Origin: M55B167 sp046482825
GTDB lineage: Bacteria > Verrucomicrobiota > Kiritimatiellia > RFP12 > UBA1067
Length of the DNA: 64,000 bases
Assembly (NCBI GenBank): GCA_046482825.1
Contig: JAWOEI010000079.1
Location: 1 to 64,000 of the forward strand
Direction: 5' to 3'
Both the position numbers and the translations under genes were made by a program. This document shows positions 1 to 7,396 of this stretch, piece by piece. Below the pieces are notes generated by a model that saw only the letters and a program-made list of their open reading frames with translations, was not told where the DNA came from and made no database searches. The stretch's first letter is position 1. Every line of letters begins with the position of its first letter.

Positions 1-167
1 TCACGCCCCTGGTTTTTCTGGGCGGGTCATTCTATTCGATCACGATGCTACCGCCGGTCTGGCAGACAATTACCCTGTTTAATCCGGTGGTTTACCTGAT
101 CAGCGGGTTCCGCTGGTCGTTCTTTGGCACGGCGGATGTTGGTATCGGGATATCGCTGGCGGCATGA
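1..167 (+). CDS. ABC-2 type transporter permease, C-terminal fragment (both ends missing)
   Basis: The frame starting at base 3 is open from the window edge to a TGA at 165-167 (54 codons). It contains the FLGGSFYS...LFNPVVYLISGFRW block typical of the last third of YadH/NodJ-type ABC-2 permeases, which export drugs or polysaccharide with a partner ATPase. Family members continue for a further transmembrane helix and a short basic tail after the 'ADVGIGIS' segment. Here the frame stops at once, so the 3' end is truncated as well as the 5' end. The stop overlaps the first ATG of the RsmA fragment (ATGA). The wording resembles proteobacterial permeases more than the rest of the window, which suggests a breakpoint close to base 160. 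Confidence 0.7.
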   Translation, partial: TPLVFLGGSFYSITMLPPVWQTITLFNPVVYLISGFRWSFFGTADVGIGISLAA

Positions 168-886
168 AGGTGCTGGAAATCGGTCCCGGCCTGGGGGTGC
201 TGACCGAAGCGCTTCTGAAACGCGGCGCCGGTGTTACTGCTGTTGAAAAAGACCGCCGTCTCGCGGAAAGGCTGCATGAATCGCTTGGATATCCCGCCGG
301 GCTGGATGTTATTGAAGCGGATGCGCTTAAAATGGATATGGATGAGATGCTTGGAAGAGGCTTTGATGCATGCATCTCCAATCTTCCGTACTCCGTCGGC
401 ACACGTATTCTGCTGGATGTCGCATTGCATTTGAACAGCCCCGGCATTATTACTGTTCTCGTACAGACGGAAGTTGCTGATCGTTTTGCGGCGGATGCCG
501 GCACGCCGGACAGAGGACAGAGCGGAGTCTGGCTGCAGTTGGATTTCAACGTCAGTGTTGTGCGCCGGGTAAGCGCCGCCTGTTTCTGGCCGCGTCCTGA
601 AGTGAGCTCCAGTATCGTCAGACTCGACATGTGCCGCAGGAGTCTTTCGGATGTTGAACGTAAGACTTTTTTCAACTTGACTCGTTATGCCTTTATGCAT
701 AGACGCAAGCAGATAGGCGCGGCACTGCGAAAAGCTGGCGGAGAGCTTGAATGCAGTGATGAACAGCTTGCCGCATTGCTGCATTCCGCGGGCATAAGAA
801 TAGAAAAGAGGGCCGAACAGATCAGCAATGAAGAGTGGAAAGCGCTTGCCCGTCTTTATGCCGGGAGAAGACGAATTGCCGATTGA
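164..886 (+). CDS. rsmA: 16S rRNA adenine dimethyltransferase RsmA (KsgA), N-terminally truncated
   Basis: RsmA dimethylates two adjacent adenines near the 3' end of 16S rRNA, using S-adenosylmethionine, late in small-subunit assembly. Visible motifs are the SAM-binding motif I LEIGPGLGVLT (residues 4-14), the acidic EKD after strand 2 (28-30), the DALKMDM segment and the catalytic NLPY (73-76), followed by the helical C-terminal domain. The protein is 240 residues. The family normally has about 40 more at the N-terminus, including the GQNFL RNA-binding segment, which is absent. The frame is closed upstream by a TAA near base 80, so the missing part cannot be recovered from this sequence. Its start is fused by ATGA to a permease fragment. 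It is probably non-functional as drawn, or an assembly artefact. Confidence 0.85.
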   Translation: MKVLEIGPGLGVLTEALLKRGAGVTAVEKDRRLAERLHESLGYPAGLDVIEADALKMDMDEMLGRGFDACISNLPYSVGTRILLDVALHLNSPGIITVLVQTEVADRFAADAGTPDRGQSGVWLQLDFNVSVVRRVSAACFWPRPEVSSSIVRLDMCRRSLSDVERKTFFNLTRYAFMHRRKQIGAALRKAGGELECSDEQLAALLHSAGIRIEKRAEQISNEEWKALARLYAGRRRIAD

Positions 887-1006
887 ATTGTGAACCGCCC
901 GGCTCGGTTATGTAATCGCTGTTTATCGCAGATCAGTGCCGAATCCGCAGTGATTCTCTACGGTACAGTGACTTTCAGAACGAATTCCAATATACTGTCA
1001 TTAACG

Positions 1007-2188
1007 ATGAGATTTTTTATCATATACTTTCTGTTACTGAGTGCATCTGCAACATACGCTCAGCCCCTTGCGCATAAATCTTCTGAACTTAACAGATCTT
1101 CAATTTCCGCCCGGCCTATTCATTCGGGGGATGGTTCAGTTGTTATTTTCTCATCTCAGGCCCGGCGTCATTACCGCGGTCCTGTACTGATATTTGTAAA
1201 CCGTACAAAAACTCTGTTTCAAAGCGGACTTAACCTTAAACTCGGTTCGGATAAATGTCCTCTTGAAATAAGAATCGGAGATAAAAGCAACGGAGACAGA
1301 TCCGTGCTTACAGCAAGGGTACGCGATGTCAACGGCGGTATCAGGGAAAGAATAGACCTCCCTGATCCGGAAGCCGCCGATTTAAACCAATTCCGGCGGG
1401 CTGTGGCTGTGGCTTTTCTACGGGTCTGGATGCTGGAAAACGGCGGAACCGACAAGACAATGCGTGATCTGCCTTCCTGGCTGATCAACGGAATGATGCG
1501 CTTTCTGCAGGGGAAATATCGTCAGGCTGATCTTGACAGGACTTATCTGCTGTGGTCGCACGGCTGCCTGCCTCCTGCCGAACGGCTCTATTCTTTCAAC
1601 AGTTTCGCCGCAAAAGAAGAGCCAGCAGTCGCTTCCGTGCTCACTGGCTGGTTTCTGGAAAAACGCGGACATGCCTTTAAATTAATGCTTAAAAAAACTG
1701 CGCTCGGAGTTGAATGGAGCCCTCAGACAGCGGCGGCGATTCTTGTCGATGGCTTTCAGGGGGATTTTGACCGCATATTCGATCTGAGGATGTTCGCTCT
1801 CGGCCGTCGAGTAATACAACCGGGAGTTACAACACCCGGAATAATGAGTAGATTCCGTTCTGAATTATTGCTTTTCCCTTCGGATTATGGGATGATGTTC
1901 AACAAAACGAATTTCGTTTATACATTCAGGGATGCTGTCAGATTTTCAGATCGGCATGCAATTAAACAGGCGGCTTCTGAAAAAGCTTTGAAGATACGTG
2001 CTGTTACAGCGGGACGTGATGGCGCGCTTCTTGCTCTTTCAGAGAAGTACGGGCGCTTTCTGCGGGCTTTGGCCGGAGGAGAAAACGAGTCAGACCTGTT
2101 GAGTATGTTGCGTCAGGCGGAGGCAATGCGGCTTGATCTGGAGAAGAGCCTGGAGGACGGAAAGATTTTAAAACGGAAAGATTTTTAA
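1007..2188 (+). CDS. exported protein of unknown function
   Basis: Not recognised. The frame is open from a GTG at 890, but the ATG at 1007 puts a clear Sec signal peptide at the N-terminus (MRFFIIYFLLLSASATYA, then Gln), so I chose that start; the protein is 393 residues. The mature part is mixed alpha/beta. One stretch, around 'DLPSWLINGMMRFLQGKYR', has the layout of a peptidase-MA-type 'WLxxG' helix but no HExxH zinc motif, so a protease call is not supported. The C-terminus is helical and charged. It lies between rsmA and argH with no overlap. It probably acts in the periplasm. Confidence 0.6.
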   Translation: MRFFIIYFLLLSASATYAQPLAHKSSELNRSSISARPIHSGDGSVVIFSSQARRHYRGPVLIFVNRTKTLFQSGLNLKLGSDKCPLEIRIGDKSNGDRSVLTARVRDVNGGIRERIDLPDPEAADLNQFRRAVAVAFLRVWMLENGGTDKTMRDLPSWLINGMMRFLQGKYRQADLDRTYLLWSHGCLPPAERLYSFNSFAAKEEPAVASVLTGWFLEKRGHAFKLMLKKTALGVEWSPQTAAAILVDGFQGDFDRIFDLRMFALGRRVIQPGVTTPGIMSRFRSELLLFPSDYGMMFNKTNFVYTFRDAVRFSDRHAIKQAASEKALKIRAVTAGRDGALLALSEKYGRFLRALAGGENESDLLSMLRQAEAMRLDLEKSLEDGKILKRKDF

Positions 2189-2236
2189 TAGAAACCCGGT
2201 GCAGACTGGATACGGGTATCAATTTTCAGGATAAAT

Positions 2237-3631
2237 ATGGCTGGTAGCGGAAAAAAAACGATTGTAGGAAAAATTCATCCGGATGTACTTTCCTTCACTG
2301 TCGGCAAGGACCCTGTGCTTGACAGGGAGCTTGCTATCTGGGACTGCTGCTGTACGGCAGCACATGTTACAATGCTTTCAAAGATGAAAGTTAATCCGCC
2401 TGTATTCACGCCGGCTGAACGCGACAAGGTGCTTGAGGGTTTGAAACAGGTTGCTGTTGATGTTGTTGACGGAAAGTTTTCTATTACCGAATCTGATCAG
2501 GATGTTCATCTTGCGATTGAGCGCAGACTGACTTCGATGCTGGGGGATACGGGACGCAAGGTGCATACAGGACGTAGCAGAAATGACCAGGTGGCTGTGG
2601 ATATTAGATTGCACATGCGTGATCAGCTTCTGGGACTTTTCGAAGAGGTTGCCGGTCTTTCCTCTGTTCTGGTTGAATTCGGAAAAACCCATTCGGGGGT
2701 GCCTATGGTGGGGCGTACACATCTGCAGCCTGCTATGCCCAGTTCTGTCGGGCTCTGGGCAACCGCCTGGGCGGAAACACTGCTGGATGATCTTTTTATG
2801 GCCGAAGCCGCCTACCGTCTGAATGACCGCTGTCCGCTTGGATCCGCCGCTGCTTATGGAGTTCCGCTTCCGCTGGATCGTGAACTCACATCGCAGCTGC
2901 TTGGATTTGAACAGCCGCATCACAATGTTCTGCATGCCGCTAATGCACGCGGAAAGATAGAATCTGTTGTTCTGGCAGCCTGCGGCCAGCTCATGCTGAC
3001 TCTCTCCCGCCTTGCAGAGGATCTGATCCTGTTTTCCATGCCCGAATTCGGTTACTTTGTCCTGCCGCCGGAGCTTTGTACGGGCAGCAGTATCATGCCG
3101 CAGAAATATAATCCGGATGTACTGGAACTGATCCGCGCGAAAGCCGCGGTTGTCACGGGATACGGCACGACAGTAAATACAATTCTGAAAGCCATGCCTG
3201 GAGGCTACAACCGTGATGTACAGGATACCAAGGAACTTTATATGGAAGGTATGCGGATTACCCGCTCATCCATGCGCATTATGTCTCTGATGGCGAAGTC
3301 GCTCGAGGTCCGCCCTACAAAACTGCGCGAAGCTTTCAGCAGCGGTGTTTTCGCCACCGATAAAGCTCTTGAAATGGTTGCGGGCGGTATGCCTTTCCGT
3401 GATGCCTACCAGTATGTGCGTTCTCATCTGGATGACCTTGAAAAAGCTGATCCTGATGCCGCCCTGGCCGCAAAAACCCATCTCGGAGCGCCCGGCGGTC
3501 TGGATTTCGATGGTTATCGCAACAGAATCCGGGAAATTCTGAAGGGGATCCGTTCAAGACGCAGGACTTCTGAGCGTATCCTCGGCAAGCTTCTCGGCAT
3601 CAGCATTTCAAAACGGTCTCAGAGCTTGTAA
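2237..3631 (+). CDS. argH: argininosuccinate lyase
   Basis: This cytoplasmic enzyme catalyses the last step of arginine synthesis, splitting argininosuccinate into arginine and fumarate. At 464 residues it has the usual family length. It carries the fumarase/aspartase superfamily signature GSSIMPQKYNP (residues 283-293), whose first Ser lies in the mobile catalytic loop, as well as the upstream 'TGRSRNDQVAVDIRL' and 'GRTHLQPA' active-site segments. The ATG at 2237 follows an AGGA ribosome-binding site. No other arginine gene is adjacent. The spacing of 48 bases from the upstream gene allows either a shared transcript or its own promoter. Confidence 0.96.
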   Translation: MAGSGKKTIVGKIHPDVLSFTVGKDPVLDRELAIWDCCCTAAHVTMLSKMKVNPPVFTPAERDKVLEGLKQVAVDVVDGKFSITESDQDVHLAIERRLTSMLGDTGRKVHTGRSRNDQVAVDIRLHMRDQLLGLFEEVAGLSSVLVEFGKTHSGVPMVGRTHLQPAMPSSVGLWATAWAETLLDDLFMAEAAYRLNDRCPLGSAAAYGVPLPLDRELTSQLLGFEQPHHNVLHAANARGKIESVVLAACGQLMLTLSRLAEDLILFSMPEFGYFVLPPELCTGSSIMPQKYNPDVLELIRAKAAVVTGYGTTVNTILKAMPGGYNRDVQDTKELYMEGMRITRSSMRIMSLMAKSLEVRPTKLREAFSSGVFATDKALEMVAGGMPFRDAYQYVRSHLDDLEKADPDAALAAKTHLGAPGGLDFDGYRNRIREILKGIRSRRRTSERILGKLLGISISKRSQSL

Positions 3632-3699
3632 TGCCCGTTTTCACCTATAGAAAATTTTCCGTAAGCGGATATTTATCACTGACTTAGTAGGGAGAAAAA

Positions 3700-4479
3700 A
3701 TGAACAGAAAAGTAAGAAAAATGATGACGGCAGGTTTGATTCTCTGTCTTGGAATGGTTTCTACAGCATTTTCTCAGGCAGCCGATGCTGTCGTGGCTGA
3801 AGGGGCTTCAGAAAATGTTTACGGTATGACATTGACACAGGCCTGGGAATACGGGGGATGGGTCATGTGGGTGCTGGCTGGCATATCGATTTTTGCATTG
3901 GCTCTGGTGCTCTATTTTATAACCGCGCTTAGAGGCGGAGCAATTGTACCCCGGATGCTGATCAGTGATGTGCTGGCGAAAATCCGCAGTAATGACATGA
4001 GCGAAGTGCGGCGTCTCAGTGAGCGTCATCCATGCCCCTTTTCCGCCATAGTACTGAGTACCCTTGACTGTCTTCGCAATGTGCCCCGCTGCGATGTCGG
4101 AATGCTGCGCGGAGCGGCCGAAGCAGAAGGGGCCCGCCAGGCTGAATCCATTCAGGGACAGACTCAGCTCCTGCTGGATGTCGCCACTATCGCACCGCTT
4201 CTCGGCCTTCTGGGAACCGTTCTCGGTATGCTTAAGGCGTTCAGCTCAGTGGCACACGATGTCGCCAGTGCCAAGCCGGTTGTGCTTGCCGCCGGTGTTT
4301 CACAGGCCATTGTCACTACGATTTTCGGTCTTATTGTCGCAATACCATGTATGGCGTTTTATGCATGGTTCCGCAGACGCGCCGCCTGCCAGATATCCAA
4401 CCTGGAGGCCGCGTCTAATGAGGTTGTCACCTCTATAATCGGCATGGGAACACAGATGGATATCTCGGAAAAGGAATAA
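3700..4479 (+). CDS. exbB: MotA/TolQ/ExbB proton-channel family protein
   Basis: Subunit of an inner-membrane proton channel that, with an ExbD/TolR partner, converts proton motive force into movement of a TonB- or TolA-type protein. The 259 residues begin with a signal-like helix (about 8-27), as in the longer ExbB forms. A first membrane helix follows at about 53-75, then a cytoplasmic loop. Next come the family core LLDVATIAPLLGLLGTVLGM and a last helix around 'GVSQAIVTTIFGLIVAIP'. A good Shine-Dalgarno (AGGGAG) precedes the ATG. The gene heads a tight run with exbD (5-base gap), a TPR gene (contiguous) and a TonB-like VWA gene, so it probably powers that system. Confidence 0.9.
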   Translation: MNRKVRKMMTAGLILCLGMVSTAFSQAADAVVAEGASENVYGMTLTQAWEYGGWVMWVLAGISIFALALVLYFITALRGGAIVPRMLISDVLAKIRSNDMSEVRRLSERHPCPFSAIVLSTLDCLRNVPRCDVGMLRGAAEAEGARQAESIQGQTQLLLDVATIAPLLGLLGTVLGMLKAFSSVAHDVASAKPVVLAAGVSQAIVTTIFGLIVAIPCMAFYAWFRRRAACQISNLEAASNEVVTSIIGMGTQMDISEKE

Positions 4480-4484
4480 ACATC

Positions 4485-4919
4485 ATGAATTTCAGGAAGA
4501 ACAATAAAGGTGAATTACCGGCCTTTCAGATGACGGCGATGATGGATATTGTTTTTTTGTTACTCTGCTTCTTCATCACAACTTCGGTCTTTTCACAGTG
4601 GGAGTATGAGATTGATATCAGTCTGCCTTCAGCGGAGAGCGGTAAAGTGCCGGAGCGCCTGCCCGGTGAAATCATTATCAATGTTGCAGAAGACGGACGG
4701 GTTTCAATTAATCAGCAGGACCTGACTATGAATGCGCTGAAAAGGCGGCTTGATCGTCTGGCCCGTTATTTTCCCGGTCAGCCTGTAGTCCTGCGTGCAG
4801 ACAAGGATACCAGATATGATGACCTGATAAAGGTTATCGATACCTGCCGCCAGGCGGATATCTGGAATTTTTCAATGGCCACCAGTGAACACAAGGAAGT
4901 TGACGGCAACGGAGAATAA
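4485..4919 (+). CDS. exbD: ExbD/TolR family biopolymer transport protein
   Basis: Partner of the ExbB/TolQ channel. The 144-residue protein has a short cytoplasmic N-terminus and one membrane helix beginning 'FQMTAMMDIVFLLLCFF'. Asp21 corresponds to the proton-carrying aspartate of ExbD/TolR. A periplasmic alpha/beta domain ends with the typical 'VVLRADKDTRYDDLIKVID' segment. The start lies 5 bases after exbB, and its stop abuts the ATG of the TPR gene, so the three are almost certainly co-translated. Length and motif content are normal for the family. Confidence 0.93.
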   Translation: MNFRKNNKGELPAFQMTAMMDIVFLLLCFFITTSVFSQWEYEIDISLPSAESGKVPERLPGEIIINVAEDGRVSINQQDLTMNALKRRLDRLARYFPGQPVVLRADKDTRYDDLIKVIDTCRQADIWNFSMATSEHKEVDGNGE

Positions 4920-7289
4920 ATGAGGATTTACGCATATAAACCATCGTCGGTCAGGATTGATAATCTTTTGTCATCACTCTTTTATGTTCTGATTGCCGGC
5001 GTTTTTCTCCTGGTTACGGCAGTCGATCTGGCTGCCGATCCGGTTGAAATGAAGGACAGGCTTCAGCTTGCGGACGGTCTGTTCAGACGCAGCCTTTTTG
5101 AACTTGCCGCCAGTGAATATAAGTCCCTGGCGGCTGATCCTCAGACGCCCGAACGCGACTCTGTTATGTTTCGACTGGCCGAGTGCTATAGAAGGACAGG
5201 AAAACGCGATGAAGCGGCGGCTGTCTATCAAAAACTCATAGAAGTCTTTCCAGACAGCATTCAGATTCCGCGTGCACGTTTGCAACGTGCTATGATACTC
5301 ATGGATAAAGGCGGTGCTTCCATAGAAGAGGCGCTTAAAGTTCTCGATATGCTGACGCAGAAAAATACGGCGGACGATGTACGTTCCGCCGCCCTTTACC
5401 ACAAGGGTGAAGCTCTCGAGAAACTCAAGCGTTCTGATGAAGCTCTGAAATGCTTTGAGCTGCTGCGTAAAGACTTTCCCGATTCTGAATATGTCGACTA
5501 TGCAGCCCTGAAATCAGCCTGGCTTCTCAGCAGAAAGCCTGATGCCGAAAGCAAGCGTGTATCACTGGGCATTTATCTTAATCTGGCGTATGAGTCTCAA
5601 GATGAAAAGGTGGCTGAAGAGGCCTGTTATTTTGCGGCTCAGGTTTCTCTGATCAGTAAGAAATATGAGGAAAGCGCTAATCTTTTTAAAATGCTTCGTA
5701 AAAAATATCCTGAATCCCCACGCATTGAAAAAGGAGCTCTTTCCGCAGCCTGGGCCTTTCTGTACAGCGGCCGATATAAGGAAGGGCTTGAAATTCTTGA
5801 CCTTTTAATGGATGATGAATCCCATCTTCAGCGTGAAGAGATTCTCTATGTTCGCGCCAACTGCTTACGTGAACTCAGCCGTAATGATGAAGCAGTCGCC
5901 CTTTATGATCAGCAGTTGAAATTGACTCCCGACGGACGTCTGGCCCGGAAAGCGCACTATGAAAAACTGACCACTCTCTATCGCACCGGTAAATACGCTG
6001 AAGTGATTGAAGCAATCGGTAATTTTACCGATCCCGGTGAAGGATTGATGGATAAAGTGCTCTGGATGAAAGCGGAATCAGCCATGAAAACCGATCAGCC
6101 GGACCTTGTGATACAGGCATGCCGCAGATTGATTGAAAAATGTCCGGACAGCTCTCTGGCAAAAGATGCTCTGTACCGTCTGGGTTGGATTCTGCAGAAG
6201 CAGGAGGCCTGGGAGGAAGCATCCTCCTGGTTTCTCAAGGTGGCGCAAAAATATCCCGACGATCCGCTGGCCGCTACATCTCTTTATGCATCAGGGGTTT
6301 GTCTTGTACAACTTGACCAGAGTGAAGCCGCTCTGCGCGACTGGACAGCACTCCTTGCAAAATATCCCGAAAGCAGACTTGTGGACGAAACTCTTTACCA
6401 GAAAGCTATGGAGGAAATCCGTTTCGGACAACACCGCGCCGCAGGTGCAACGCTGGATGAACTGTTGCGGCGTTATCCGGAGTCATCCCGGAAAGCGGAG
6501 ATTCTTTACTGGCGGGGAACGGTGTATCATGAAATGAATGACACCGTCGAAGCTGAAAAAAGTTTTCGCGCATGTCTGGCCGCAAAGCCCTCTAAAGAGA
6601 TTGAAAGAGAGTGCATACTGGAACTCGGACTTTTACTGCAGAGCACAGGCAAAGAGACTGAAGCCGCCGCGCTTTTCAATAAACTGCTTGATTCATCAGT
6701 TGCCGAACAACTGGGCGAAGATAAGCTGGCATGGCTTGCAGAATTTCAACATCGCAACAAGCAGTATGATTCCGCCGCCAAGGCCGCTTATGTGCTTATA
6801 AAACTCAAGCCTGATAATGGATGGCAGCAGACAGCCTGGACTGTACTCGGCCGTGTTCACAGCGATAAAGGTGAACGAGATCCGGCAATATACGCATTTC
6901 AGCAGGCACTGGCAACCGGAGCTTCCACTGAATACGGTGCTGAAAGCGCCCTGCGTCTGGGACGCCTGTTAATGGAATCAGGCCGTTATGAAGAAGCACG
7001 TAAAAGTTTTGACGACGCTGCAGCTCGGGCGGCAAAACCTGAACTGATAGGTCTGCGGGCACGAGCCTATGCCGGACTGGCTGAAAATGCTGAACAACAG
7101 GGGGATGTTGAAGCCGCCATCCGCTACTATATAAGTGTGGGGATTCTCTTTGATCACAAGGAGATTGTGCCCAGGGCACTTCACAAAGCAGCCATTCTCC
7201 TTGAAAAACAGGGCCGCATTGAAGAGGCGGATAAAATGCGTGAGGAACTTAAACAGCGCTATCCGGGATCACCTCTGATCGGAGCATAG
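4920..7289 (+). CDS. large exported TPR-repeat protein in the ExbBD operon
   Basis: A 789-residue protein with a hydrophobic N-terminal segment (about 16-37, ending near 'VDLAADP') that acts as a signal peptide or anchor. The rest is continuous helical tetratricopeptide repeats. Successive repeats end in patterns such as EVFPDS, KDFPDS, KKYPES, EKCPDS, QKYPDD, AKYPES and RRYPES, typical of the YbgF/CpoB and BamD type of envelope TPR proteins. I estimate 16-20 repeats. CpoB, the counterpart in the Tol-Pal operon, links the Tol motor to cell-wall synthesis, so a periplasmic scaffold for this motor is a reasonable inference. The start immediately follows the exbD stop. It is far longer than CpoB (about 260 residues), so it is not an orthologue in any strict sense. 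Confidence 0.85.
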   Translation: MRIYAYKPSSVRIDNLLSSLFYVLIAGVFLLVTAVDLAADPVEMKDRLQLADGLFRRSLFELAASEYKSLAADPQTPERDSVMFRLAECYRRTGKRDEAAAVYQKLIEVFPDSIQIPRARLQRAMILMDKGGASIEEALKVLDMLTQKNTADDVRSAALYHKGEALEKLKRSDEALKCFELLRKDFPDSEYVDYAALKSAWLLSRKPDAESKRVSLGIYLNLAYESQDEKVAEEACYFAAQVSLISKKYEESANLFKMLRKKYPESPRIEKGALSAAWAFLYSGRYKEGLEILDLLMDDESHLQREEILYVRANCLRELSRNDEAVALYDQQLKLTPDGRLARKAHYEKLTTLYRTGKYAEVIEAIGNFTDPGEGLMDKVLWMKAESAMKTDQPDLVIQACRRLIEKCPDSSLAKDALYRLGWILQKQEAWEEASSWFLKVAQKYPDDPLAATSLYASGVCLVQLDQSEAALRDWTALLAKYPESRLVDETLYQKAMEEIRFGQHRAAGATLDELLRRYPESSRKAEILYWRGTVYHEMNDTVEAEKSFRACLAAKPSKEIERECILELGLLLQSTGKETEAAALFNKLLDSSVAEQLGEDKLAWLAEFQHRNKQYDSAAKAAYVLIKLKPDNGWQQTAWTVLGRVHSDKGERDPAIYAFQQALATGASTEYGAESALRLGRLLMESGRYEEARKSFDDAAARAAKPELIGLRARAYAGLAENAEQQGDVEAAIRYYISVGILFDHKEIVPRALHKAAILLEKQGRIEEADKMREELKQRYPGSPLIGA

Positions 7290-7396
7290 AGCAAGTCGTA
7301 TTACTCACTGCGGTGATTGACCGGACTGAGTTGAAAACGGAATATTTTAATGACTTATGACCTGAAACCCATTCAGAAGGGGAGCACGGTTAGAAT

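Noticed and set aside
92..784. Long minus-strand open frames (230 and 191 codons) opposite rsmA
   Set aside because: They lie wholly antisense to the RsmA frame, whose motifs are unmistakable, and show no family motif or ribosome-binding site.
890..1006. N-terminal extension of the exported unknown protein from GTG 890
   Set aside because: It would place 39 polar residues before a clear signal peptide; the ATG at 1007 gives a proper export signal.
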